This document shows positions 28,001 to 35,482 of a DNA stretch of 64,000 nucleotides, piece after piece. The stretch's first letter is position 1. Each line of letters opens with the position of its first letter. The notes beneath the pieces were generated by a model, which was not told the DNA's origin, did not search any database, and saw only the letters and a list, made by a program, of their open reading frames with translations. Made by a program: the position numbers and the translations under genes. The DNA lies in contig JAEZZI010000022.1 in NCBI GenBank assembly GCA_023418595.1, positions 47,659 to 111,658 of the forward strand, in the 5' to 3' direction. The stretch comes from Pseudomonadota bacterium (GTDB lineage Bacteria > Pseudomonadota > Alphaproteobacteria > Sphingomonadales > Sphingomonadaceae).

Positions 28001-28405
28001 CGCGCGGCCCCGCGCGGAGGCGGCGAAACGATCCTGCTGGTCGAGGACGAGGAACGCGTCCGCACCTTTTCGGCCGAAGCATTGCGCGATCTTGGCTATC
28101 GGGTGATCGAGGCGGCCGACGGCGCGGAGGCGCTGTCCCTGATCGATCGCGGCGCGTCCATCGACCTGTTGTTCACCGACGTCATCATGCCGGGGATGAC
28201 GGGCCGCGAACTCGCCGATCATGCAGCGGAGCGGATCGACGGCCTGCGCGTGCTCTACACCAGCGGCTATACCCGCGACGCGATCGCCCGACGCGACGGC
28301 GATGCAACGCTGATCGAACGCGATGTGCTCGCCAAGCCGTTCGGCGTCGATGCCTTGGCGCAGCGCGTGCGCAATGCGCTCGATTCGACGACCGCCCGCG
28401 CCTGA
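25004..28405 (+). CDS. Hybrid sensor histidine kinase/response regulator with multiple PAS and GAF domains
   Basis: Large soluble signalling protein of 1133 residues; I see no transmembrane segment. Domains in order: an N-terminal PAS-like domain (about 20-150, YWGPELRLFYNDAWAHI), a second PAS (about 165-290), a third PAS (about 305-425, GIGIWDWDVQRDLVVADQRF), a GAF domain (about 440-600) and a fourth PAS (about 605-735, HDYYNDRWYEFTG). A coiled linker leads to HisKA with the phospho-histidine near 768 in GGIAHDFNNMLAVVLGALD. The HATPase domain shows NARDAMPRGG and GTGLGLSQV. A C-terminal receiver has its aspartate near 1059 in LLFTDVIMPGMTG. The ATG at 25004 is preceded by GGGGGAG 14 bases upstream; a TTG at 24908 is possible. 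No partner regulator is adjacent. Confidence 0.92.
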   Translation: MFSALNFLDSGGEMGRMIRDHDWSGNPVGMPSDWPQPLRFALNICMGSSFPTAIYWGPELRLFYNDAWAHIPAERHPWALGQRGEDVFPEIWDVVGPQFEQVMRTGEGFAAYDQRLDMFRDGRIQETYWNYSFTPIRDEYGAVVGILNQGNETTRTVMAERARLAEVARLRDLFEQAPGAVALLHGRDHVFEFANDAYLDLVGRRDVLGRSVADALPEVVNQGFVALLDDVYERGEAHRGWAVPVAIARGGDGVIEERLVDFIYQPIKDPNGNVTDIFVEATDVTDRALAEQRLRATEERLELALHSSIGIGIWDWDVQRDLVVADQRFATLYGVDPEQAARGVPIGDFMTSIHPSDVEALGAAIDRAVETAAPYAHEYRIVQPDGAVRWVSTHGQCAHDERGQPTRFMGVAFDITERVQAEEMAREVAEELRAATEAQAFVYALAEQQRVAENADDIMESTSRALGERLGLDRVGFFRVAEDRALEFGPCWTSDRLPAITGTIPAGTLGGAVRDQYALGKTVIIRDAANDPLHGDTPLARLSPAGIGVPLLRHGRWVASLYVSQAAPRDWTNEEIAFIEGIAEISWDAVERVEAVGALVDSEAKFRGIVNSIEQMIWSTRPDGYHDYYNDRWYEFTGTPHGSTDGKGWNDMFHPEDQERAWARWSHSLTTGEPYQIEYRLRHHSGDYRWVMGRAHPVRDDGGRIVRWFGTCTDIQEIVDAREVLARSRAELEAAVEERTRQLMDAEEQLRQAQKMEAVGQLTGGIAHDFNNMLAVVLGALDLLERRMARGEADLSRYIDAARDGAQRAAALTQRLLSFARQQPLAPVSIDPNHMLRGMTDLLTRTLGEGVRVETALDPDCWRARADPSQLENCIINLSVNARDAMPRGGMLTIRTANRSIERDGAQIMGLPPGDYVELSVSDTGEGMAQEVAQRAFEPFFTTKDVGKGTGLGLSQVFGFVRQSGGHVSIDTVEGQGTTVRLILPRDATDAVGDAGEDRRAAPRGGGETILLVEDEERVRTFSAEALRDLGYRVIEAADGAEALSLIDRGASIDLLFTDVIMPGMTGRELADHAAERIDGLRVLYTSGYTRDAIARRDGDATLIERDVLAKPFGVDALAQRVRNALDSTTARA

Positions 28406-28470
28406 TCCTTGCCGCCATGCGCCCGAACGCCTAGGGAGCGGGCGCTTCCAATCGCACGAGGAATGACGCG

Positions 28471-29760
<1,290 letters not shown>

Positions 29761-29770
29761 TCGCTAACGC

Positions 29771-29797
29771 CATCATCCGGATCTGTTCCGGGTGGTG
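29771..29797. terminator. Hairpin between convergent purA and thiolase genes
   Basis: An 11-base stem (29771-29781 with 29787-29797) closed by two G-T pairs and a 5-base loop lies between the two stop codons. It could act in both directions. There is no clear T-run on the plus strand, so confidence is moderate. Confidence 0.5.
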
Positions 29798-29807
29798 AAA
29801 GGGGGAC

Positions 29808-31004
29808 TCAAACGATCTCGAACAGCCCCGCCGCGCCCATGCCGCCCGCGGTGCACATCGACACCACCACCCAGCGCACGCCGCGCTTGCGGCCTTCGAT
29901 CAGCGCGTGGCCGACCAGCCGCGTGCCGGTCATGCCGAACGGATGTCCTACCGCGATCGCGCCGCCGTTGACGTTGAGCCTATCCGGGTCGATGCCGAGC
30001 GTGTCGCGGCAATAGAGGCACTGGCTGGCAAAGGCTTCGTTGATTTCCCACAGCCCGATATCGCCGACCGACAATCCCGCGCGCGCCAGCAATTTCGGCA
30101 CCGCGAACACCGGGCCGATGCCCATTTCGTCGGGCGCGCACCCTGCGACCTGAAACCCGCGATAGATCCCCAGAATATCCTTGCCCTCGGCCTCGGCGGT
30201 CTTGCGGTCCATCAGCAACTGGGCGGAGGCGCCGTCCGACAATTGGCTGGCATTGCCCGCGGTGACGTGGCGGCCCTCGGCCACGAACTGGCCGTCCTTC
30301 CAGACGGGTTTGAGCGCCGCCAGCGCCTCGACCGTCGTCCCCGCGCGGATGCCTTCGTCCTGGGTGACGGTCACCGTCTCGGTCCCGGTGCGGTTGCCCG
30401 CCTTGTCGAACAGCGCCTTCTCCACGGTGATCGGGACGATTTCCTCGTCAAAGGCACCGTTGGCCAGACCCGCCTCGGCGCGCTGCTGGCTCATCGCGCC
30501 GAACGCATCCTGCGCCTCGCGGCTGATGCCGTAGCGTTCGGCGACGATTTCGGCGGTTTCGATCATCGGGATATAGGCAGCGGGTTCGTTCGCCAGCACG
30601 GCCTGGCTCGGCGCGCGCGGCGCGTCCCTGGTCACCGTCAGGCTGATCGATTCCTGTCCTCCGGCAAGCGCCACGTCGATTTCGTCGCAGATGATCGACC
30701 GCGCGGCAAGCGCCACCGCGTTCAGCCCCGATCCGCATTTGCGATCGAGCGTGAAGGCCGGGATCGACTGCGGCAGCCCGGCGGCAAAGATCGCCATCCG
30801 CCCGGCATTGGCGCCCGTGGCACCCCATTGGTTGCCGACCCCCCAGAACACATCGTCGATGCGCGCCGGGTCGATCCCGGCGCGTTCCACCACCGCATTC
30901 ATCACATGGCCGCCGAGCACCGGCGCTTCGGTGGCGTTGAATACGCCGCGATACGCCTTGCCGATGGCGGTGCGGGCAGTGGCGACGATGGCGGCTTCAC
31001 GCAT
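29808..31004 (-). CDS. Acetyl-CoA C-acyltransferase (thiolase)
   Basis: A 398-residue thiolase that cleaves 3-ketoacyl-CoA with CoA in beta-oxidation, or condenses acyl-CoAs. The nucleophilic cysteine lies in LDRKCGSGLNAVALAA (near residue 88). The C-terminal catalytic pair is GHPFGMTGTR (His) and VSMCTAGGMGAAGLFE (Cys). The ATG at 31004 has AAGGA at proper spacing; a start seven codons upstream is less likely. The enoyl-CoA hydratase gene lies 92 bases upstream on the same strand, so a fatty-acid or branched acyl-CoA degradation role is plausible. An AT-richer patch upstream may hold a separate promoter. Confidence 0.93.
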   Translation of the reverse strand: MREAAIVATARTAIGKAYRGVFNATEAPVLGGHVMNAVVERAGIDPARIDDVFWGVGNQWGATGANAGRMAIFAAGLPQSIPAFTLDRKCGSGLNAVALAARSIICDEIDVALAGGQESISLTVTRDAPRAPSQAVLANEPAAYIPMIETAEIVAERYGISREAQDAFGAMSQQRAEAGLANGAFDEEIVPITVEKALFDKAGNRTGTETVTVTQDEGIRAGTTVEALAALKPVWKDGQFVAEGRHVTAGNASQLSDGASAQLLMDRKTAEAEGKDILGIYRGFQVAGCAPDEMGIGPVFAVPKLLARAGLSVGDIGLWEINEAFASQCLYCRDTLGIDPDRLNVNGGAIAVGHPFGMTGTRLVGHALIEGRKRGVRWVVVSMCTAGGMGAAGLFEIV

Positions 31005-31042
31005 GAGTCGATCCTTTTGCGGCATCGGGTATCGCCCGAACC

Positions 31043-31070
31043 ACTATAGAATTGAGCACTGTAAGCAAGT
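31043..31070 (-). promoter_or_regulatory. Possible promoter for the thiolase gene
   Basis: On the minus strand a TATAGT -10-like hexamer (31043-31048) lies 39 bases upstream of the thiolase ATG. An ACTTGC -35-like hexamer (31065-31070) sits at a 16-base spacing. The patch is AT-rich for this genome. The -35 match is poor, so this is tentative. Confidence 0.3.
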
Positions 31071-31096
31071 TTCGAAAATCGGGTCAGGCCAAAGGC

Positions 31097-31882
31097 TCAG
31101 TCTGCGAACACTGCCTTGCGCTTCGCCATCCCGGCCATCACCGCCTCGACCTGATTGGGCTGGCGGATTACGCCTGCCTGTTCCCTGCTTTCAGCAAGCA
31201 GGATCGACGTCGCGTCATTGTCGGCGACCAGATTGGCGAGTCGCTTCGCCGCGCGGATCGCGTCGGGGGAGCGTTCGGCGATCTCGCGCGCCAGGCTCAT
31301 CGCGTGGCTGTGCGGATCGTCGTTCACATGGGTCACGAAGCCGTATTCGGCGGCATTCGAGGTATCGAATTCGCGCGCGGTATAGGTGAGTTCGCGCAGC
31401 ACATCGTCGCGCACCAGGGAGCGCCACAGCGCAAAGCCCGCCATGTCGGGGACCAGCCCCCATTTCATCTCCATGATCGCAAAGCGCGTGTCGGGTGCGG
31501 CGATGCGGATATCGGCGCCCGACATGATCTGAAACCCGCCGCCGAACGCGATGCCCTTGATCGCGGCGATCACCGGCACCGGCAGCGTGCGCCAGCCCCA
31601 AGCCATTTGCTGCACGATATTGGCGTCTCCCCAGGGGCGGTCGTCAAGGTCGATCCCCGACCCCCCGCTCGCCATCGCTGCCATGTCGAGGCCTGCGCAG
31701 AACGCACGACCCGCGCCCGACAGCACCACACAGCGCAGGCCGGGCGTTTCCGCCAGCCGGTCGATCGCGGCGACAATGCCGTCGAACATCGGGCGGTCGA
31801 GGGCATTGAGCTTGTCCGCGCGGTTAAGGCGCACATCGGCAACGCCATCGGTAATTTCGATCGTGACCCGGTCTTCGCTCAC
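31097..31882 (-). CDS. Enoyl-CoA hydratase/isomerase family protein
   Basis: Crotonase-fold protein of 261 residues. Oxyanion-hole segments are visible: LSGAGRAFCAGLDMAAM and IKGIAFGGGFQIMSGADIRI. The acidic residues of EMKWGLVPDMAGF sit where catalytic glutamate/aspartate residues usually lie. It probably hydrates an enoyl-CoA in beta-oxidation; exact substrate unknown. I place the start at the GTG at 31882 because AGGAGA precedes it; a longer frame to 31921 lacks a ribosome site. It is 35 bases downstream of the degenerate regulator gene and upstream of the thiolase, all on the minus strand, so read-through from the unusual upstream operon is possible. Confidence 0.9.
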   Translation of the reverse strand: MSEDRVTIEITDGVADVRLNRADKLNALDRPMFDGIVAAIDRLAETPGLRCVVLSGAGRAFCAGLDMAAMASGGSGIDLDDRPWGDANIVQQMAWGWRTLPVPVIAAIKGIAFGGGFQIMSGADIRIAAPDTRFAIMEMKWGLVPDMAGFALWRSLVRDDVLRELTYTAREFDTSNAAEYGFVTHVNDDPHSHAMSLAREIAERSPDAIRAAKRLANLVADNDATSILLAESREQAGVIRQPNQVEAVMAGMAKRKAVFAD

Positions 31883-31917
31883 ACACGCTCTCCTGGATAT
31901 TTTCAGCGAGCCTAACG

Positions 31918-32553
31918 TCATCTAGGGGCGAGGCGATAGCCCTTTCCGCGTTCGCTCAGCAGCATCGGTTGGGGCTGTCCGCGATCGAGCTTGGCGCGCA
32001 GGCGCGAGACATGGACCTGAACGACATTGGTGCCGGGGTCGCTGCGCAGCCCCCATACGGCGTCGAGCAGCGCGCGGCGGCTGACGACCTGGCCCGCGCG
32101 TTCGGCGAGATGAACGAGCAGCGCGTATTCGCGCGGGAGCAAGTCGATGGGTCGACCGGCGCGCTGGGCGCTGCGCTGGATGCGGTCGATCACGAGATCG
32201 CCGACGCCGATCCGGCTGGCGGGCGTGCGGGTCAGCCCGGCAAGCCGCGCGGCGATCTCTTCCGGCCCGGCGCGGCCATCGACCGCATCGTCGGCACCGG
32301 CGTCGAGCGCAAGCGCCACCATCGCGCTGCCGCCCATCGCACGCAGCACCAGCGGCCCGCGCCAGCCGCGACCGCGGATCGTGTCGACCAGTTCGCGCGC
32401 CGGCCCGATCTGCATCCGCCAGTCGACGAACAATGCCGCCAGGCCCTGCCAGTCGGCGGCCGCGAACGGCACGAGCCGCAACCCGCGCGCCGACGCAGCG
32501 GCTTCGAGCCCGACTAGCTGGACATTGGTTGCGACGATCTTCCCCACCCGCAT
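31918..32553 (-). CDS. OmpR-type winged-helix regulator with a degenerate receiver
   Basis: A 211-residue protein. The C-terminal half is a clear OmpR/PhoB winged helix (PREYALLVHLAERAGQVVSR, then TNVVQVHVSRLRAKLDRGQP and LSERGKGYRL). The N-terminal half has a receiver-like outline, with Asp44 in FVDW and LDAGADDAV, but lacks the acidic pair after strand 1 (IVATN instead) and has GRAG where the conserved Lys-Pro is expected. It probably does not respond to a classical kinase. It is the last gene of a tight minus-strand cluster that begins with a 51-residue peptide gene, 5 bases after the HDH/HEAT-like gene. No histidine kinase is nearby. I infer a local regulator of this cluster. Confidence 0.8.
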   Translation of the reverse strand: MRVGKIVATNVQLVGLEAAASARGLRLVPFAAADWQGLAALFVDWRMQIGPARELVDTIRGRGWRGPLVLRAMGGSAMVALALDAGADDAVDGRAGPEEIAARLAGLTRTPASRIGVGDLVIDRIQRSAQRAGRPIDLLPREYALLVHLAERAGQVVSRRALLDAVWGLRSDPGTNVVQVHVSRLRAKLDRGQPQPMLLSERGKGYRLAPR

Positions 32554-32558
32554 GACAT

Positions 32559-33491
32559 CTAGCGCGGGCGGTAAAGGCGTGCCGACCGATCGGTCCGGTT
32601 CGGATCGGATTGCGCCAGCCTTGCGCGCGCGGCGGCGGCGATGCGGGGCGAGGGATCATCCACAAATCGCTCCAGCAGCGGCATCGCCAGGTCCGGCTCG
32701 GCGCGGAACAGCGCGTCGATCGCGGTCAGCCGCATCCGCTCACACCGGTGGCCCGCGGCAAACCGCGCGGCCAGGTCGATCCCGTTGCCGCCGCCGAACC
32801 GCGTGCCGATCGCCAGCAGTGCCTCGCCCGGTGTGGTCGTCAGGATGCCGTCGATCGTCCCGGCCTTCAGATCATAGCGATATTGATCGGTCCAGGGCTG
32901 CGCCGGATCATGCCCCAATATGTTGAGCGATACCGAAAACGCGTCGGGCGGCGCCTGCGAATGGACGTCGCGGCGCATCCGGTAGAGCATCAGCTTGCGC
33001 GGCTCCAACCGGCTGCGCTCGACAAAGCGCAACCCGGCATCCTCGCCGACGCGCCCCTCCAGCCGGTCGGTATCGACCTCGTAATATTCGCTCCAATAGC
33101 CCGGCCCCAGATAGCCATAGGTCAGGAACGGGAAATTATGGTCGTGTGGCAGGCCATAGAAGAACGCCGCCGCGCCGCTCGCGCCGAAACCGGGATCGCC
33201 TTCGCTCGGCCAGAAATTGGCGCGCACGACGAAGCGGCCATCGGGCGGGCGCAGCAGAAAGACTTGCGCGCCATAGCCATTGTCGCGGGCTTGCGCATCG
33301 CAGCGATCGACCAGCTCGCGGATCGCCAGATCGGCGAGGAAATTCCGGTTGCACCCCAACCGCGCGAGCGCCGGGCCGAGTGCTGCGAACGCATCCTCGT
33401 CGCGCACGTCGATATCGCTGTCGTCGAGGATCGCGAACAGATCGTCGAGGCCGATTGCGCCGCCATCGCCGGGATCGAGGATGCGCGGCAT
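32559..33491 (-). CDS. Uncharacterised protein with a His-Asp-His cluster and HEAT-like C-terminus
   Basis: A 310-residue cytosolic protein that I cannot assign to a named family. About residues 70-220 contain RFVVRANFWPSEGDPGF and then HDHNFPFLTYGYLGPGYW (near 115-132), a histidine/aromatic-rich block reminiscent of cupin-type metal sites. RKLMLYRMRRDVHSQAPPDA follows, with another histidine. The last 60 residues (AIDALFRAEPDLAMPLLERF and DDPSPRIAAAARARLAQS) look like HEAT-type helices. No signal peptide. The ATG at 33491 shares a base with the stop of the upstream frameshifted gene (TGATG), implying coupled translation. An enzymatic role as a cupin-like oxygenase or modifying protein is only a hypothesis. 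Confidence 0.65.
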   Translation of the reverse strand: MPRILDPGDGGAIGLDDLFAILDDSDIDVRDEDAFAALGPALARLGCNRNFLADLAIRELVDRCDAQARDNGYGAQVFLLRPPDGRFVVRANFWPSEGDPGFGASGAAAFFYGLPHDHNFPFLTYGYLGPGYWSEYYEVDTDRLEGRVGEDAGLRFVERSRLEPRKLMLYRMRRDVHSQAPPDAFSVSLNILGHDPAQPWTDQYRYDLKAGTIDGILTTTPGEALLAIGTRFGGGNGIDLAARFAAGHRCERMRLTAIDALFRAEPDLAMPLLERFVDDPSPRIAAAARARLAQSDPNRTDRSARLYRPR

Positions 33492-34232
33492 CAGGCGGCT
33501 TCCCGCGCCCCGCGCAGCCGCGCTATCTGGGCAAGCGTTGCCGCGGCGGCAGCGCGGATATCGGCATTGGCATCGTCCGCCGCCATCTCCGACAGCCGCG
33601 GTTCGGCGGCATCGGCGTCGATCGCCAGCCATTGCCGCATCGCATCCCAACGCACGAAAAAGGCCGGATCGCGCGTTGCCGCATCGAATACAGCGCCCGC
33701 ATCGCGGCGGCCCGAGGCGCGCAGCAGGGTCAGCAGCATCTGGCTGCGCGCCGCACCTTCATCGAGCGTGGCGGCGCGCAACGGGCGACCGTCATCGCGG
33801 GCATATTCGCGCATCACCGGCGCCGCGCCCAGCCGAATCGTCGCGGTCAGCGTCACCGCATCGGTTTGCGCATCGGTGATGAGCATCGCGTCGGTGCGGC
33901 CGTCCAGGCGAATGACCGCGCCATCCTCCAGCGCAATCGGCGGCAGCGCGCGACAGCGACCGGCGCTCGCAAGTGTGAAGTCGTCCCGAACCGGCGCCGC
34001 GCGCCATCGCCGCAGCACCGCACCACGACGCGAACAGCGCATCGACCCATGCGGGGTCGGACAACATTGCCTCCGCATGCGCCGCGGCATCCTCCGCGCA
34101 TCGCACCTTCGCCCAGCCGTCGCGCATCCGCCGCACCGGCGGCGAGCATCGCCAGTCGCGCCAATCCGCCGCCGCCTGCGGTCGCGCGGCGATCAGGTCG
34201 CGCCGCAACTCATCGCCGATCGCCGCGGGCAT
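33491..34232 (-). pseudogene. HEAT-repeat-like protein gene interrupted by a frameshift
   Basis: Two overlapping minus-strand frames appear to be one gene of about 247 codons. The N-terminal part reads from the ATG at 34232 (MPAAIGDELRRDLIAARPQA) to about AWVDALFASW near 34020. The C-terminal part continues one nucleotide later in another frame (VLRRWRAAPVRDDFTLASAG) and ends at 33491 with HEAT-like helices such as RWDAMRQWLAIDADAAEPRL and NADIRAAAAATLAQIARL. The switch needs one base to be skipped at about 34000-34030. It may be a real frameshift, a programmed shift or a sequencing error. Start and stop junctions with both neighbours are intact and tight, which favours recent damage or error. 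Family not recognised beyond HEAT-like composition. Confidence 0.55.
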
Positions 34233-34240
34233 CGCCGCGC

Positions 34241-34396
34241 TCAGCTGTTCGGCTGAAGCTCGTAGATGATGGTGGCGATGGCGATGACATATTCGAAGAT
34301 GTCGTCGCTCGCGATCTCGGCGACGCGCAGCGCGCCGCTGGTCGCGATCTGGGTGGGCAACTCGACGATCCGGGACAGGTCGATGCTGAACGGCAT
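34241..34396 (-). CDS. Orphan 51-residue peptide heading the HEAT/HDH operon
   Basis: The predicted product has 51 residues, beginning MPFSIDLSRIVELPTQIATS and ending with a hydrophobic, acidic-flanked helix (DDIFEYVIAIATIIYELQPN). AGGGGAGC precedes the ATG at 34396. A start ten codons upstream is possible but lacks such a site. No signal peptide, cysteine or known domain is visible. It lies 8 bases before the next gene and is the first gene of a four-gene minus-strand cluster. Its size, position and leader-like N-terminus with hydrophobic core would suit a peptide precursor or small regulatory subunit, but no recognised maturase or exporter is present. Function unknown. Confidence 0.6.
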   Translation of the reverse strand: MPFSIDLSRIVELPTQIATSGALRVAEIASDDIFEYVIAIATIIYELQPNS

Positions 34397-34471
34397 AAGC
34401 GAAGCTCCCCTTGTTCGCGCCCGCATGGGCGGCGTCGCGAAAGCCTAGACGCGCGCGCCGTCCAGGCTCAG

Positions 34472-34485
34472 TTACAACCGTGTAA
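34472..34485. promoter_or_regulatory. TTACA-N4-TGTAA dyad, candidate operator
   Basis: A perfect 5-base inverted repeat around ACCG lies in the 141-base divergent gap between the 51-residue peptide gene and the thioesterase gene. It is conspicuously AT-rich in a GC-rich region. The winged-helix protein encoded at the end of the cluster is a possible binder (inference). Confidence 0.35.
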
Positions 34486-34537
34486 TGTTCGCGCGCATTG
34501 CCGCGGCGACCGCGCTTCGTGTAGGCGCGAAAGCCGC

Positions 34538-35020
34538 ATGACCTCGTCTACATCCCCCGCGCCAGCGTCGGCCCCCGCGTCCGGAGTCGCCTTTGTCGGC
34601 ACGTTCGATCCCGAACGGCTCCTGAAGGCGCGGCTGGGCGGGCATGTCGGCGCGCTCGCGATCCAGTATCGCGCGCATGGCAGCGACTGGATCGAACTCG
34701 ACCTGCCCTATGCCGACAAGCTGGTCGGCGATCCGGCGTCGGGAGTCATGGCGTCGGGCGCGATCCTGGCGCTGATGGACATGGCCTGCGGCATGTCGAT
34801 CTGGATCGCGAAGAATGCGTTCGTGCCCCAAGCGACGCTCGATCTGCGGATCGATTATCTGCGCCCCGCCACGCCCGGAAAGACGGTGACGGGACGCGGC
34901 GAATGCTATCGCCTGACGCGCAGCATCGCGTTCGTGCGCGGAAGCGCGCATGACGGCGACCCCGCCGATCCGCTGGCACAGGTCGCCGCGACCTTCATGT
35001 TCACCGGGCCGCTGACATGA
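34538..35020 (+). CDS. PaaI-family hotdog thioesterase (first of a pair)
   Basis: Hotdog-fold protein of 160 residues. After a low-complexity Ser/Ala/Pro N-terminus, the segment DLPYADKLVGDPASGVMASG leads into the hotdog helix GAILALMDMACGMSIW. The strand QATLDLRIDYLRPATPGKTV is characteristic of PaaI-like acyl-CoA thioesterases. It overlaps the next, related thioesterase gene by four bases (ATGA), so the two probably form a tandem co-translated pair, perhaps a heteromer. The substrate is unknown. It is divergent from the peptide-HEAT operon. Confidence 0.88.
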   Translation: MTSSTSPAPASAPASGVAFVGTFDPERLLKARLGGHVGALAIQYRAHGSDWIELDLPYADKLVGDPASGVMASGAILALMDMACGMSIWIAKNAFVPQATLDLRIDYLRPATPGKTVTGRGECYRLTRSIAFVRGSAHDGDPADPLAQVAATFMFTGPLT

Positions 35021-35397
35021 GCCTGCCGCCCTATGCCGAATTTCTGGGGGTGACGGTCGAGCACTCGGACGACGGCCAGCCGCCGGTGCTGGTGATGCCC
35101 TTCTCGGGCGACGTGCTGGGGCGCCCCGGCTTCCTGCACGGCGGCGCAATCGGTGGCTTGCTGGAAATGGCGGCGATCGTCGCGCTGTGGCACGCACTGG
35201 GTGACGAGGATGCGCGCGGCAAGCCGATCGGCGTCACCGTCGATTACATGCGCGGCGGTCGCGAATTGCCGACCCGCGCGCAGGGGACCGTGACGCGATT
35301 GGGCAGCCGGATCGCCAATGTCGAGGCGGTGGCCTGGCAGGACGATCCCGCCAAACCGATCGCATCGGCGCGAATGAATTACCTACTCAAGCGGTAG
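35017..35397 (+). CDS. PaaI-family hotdog thioesterase (second of a pair)
   Basis: A 126-residue hotdog-fold protein. LGRPGFLHGGAIGGLLEMAA is the PaaI-type motif with the conserved HGG-containing loop and catalytic acidic residue in the following helix. PIGVTVDYMRGGRELPTRAQ is the core strand. It begins within the stop codon of the preceding paralogue (ATGA). It is shorter than the upstream protein and retains the HGG loop, which the upstream protein replaces with VMASG; one member may be catalytic and the other structural (inference). Confidence 0.9.
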   Translation: MSLPPYAEFLGVTVEHSDDGQPPVLVMPFSGDVLGRPGFLHGGAIGGLLEMAAIVALWHALGDEDARGKPIGVTVDYMRGGRELPTRAQGTVTRLGSRIANVEAVAWQDDPAKPIASARMNYLLKR

Positions 35398-35411
35398 GAA
35401 GATAGGAACAA

Positions 35412-35474
35412 CCCCCAAACCGTTCGTGCTGAGTAGCGCCGAAGGCGCGTATCGAAGCACGAACGGTTTGGGGG
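35412..35474. terminator. Long hairpin between convergent genes
   Basis: Perfect 19-base inverted arms (35412-35430 with 35456-35474) and a 25-base loop lie between the thioesterase pair and the convergent sugar dehydrogenase gene. The arm contains CGTTCGTGCT, as at 13321. Positioned to terminate both transcripts. Confidence 0.6.
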
Positions 35475-35482
35475 AATAGCGG

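Noticed and set aside
33853..34164. A third minus-strand frame within the frameshifted HEAT-like gene
   Set aside because: It overlaps both better frames, lacks a ribosome site and has an irregular composition (Gly/Cys/Arg-rich).
34241..34396. Lasso-peptide or lanthipeptide precursor assignment for the 51-residue peptide
   Set aside because: No lasso protease/cyclase genes, no lanthipeptide synthetase and no cysteines in the peptide; a more general unknown-peptide label is safer.
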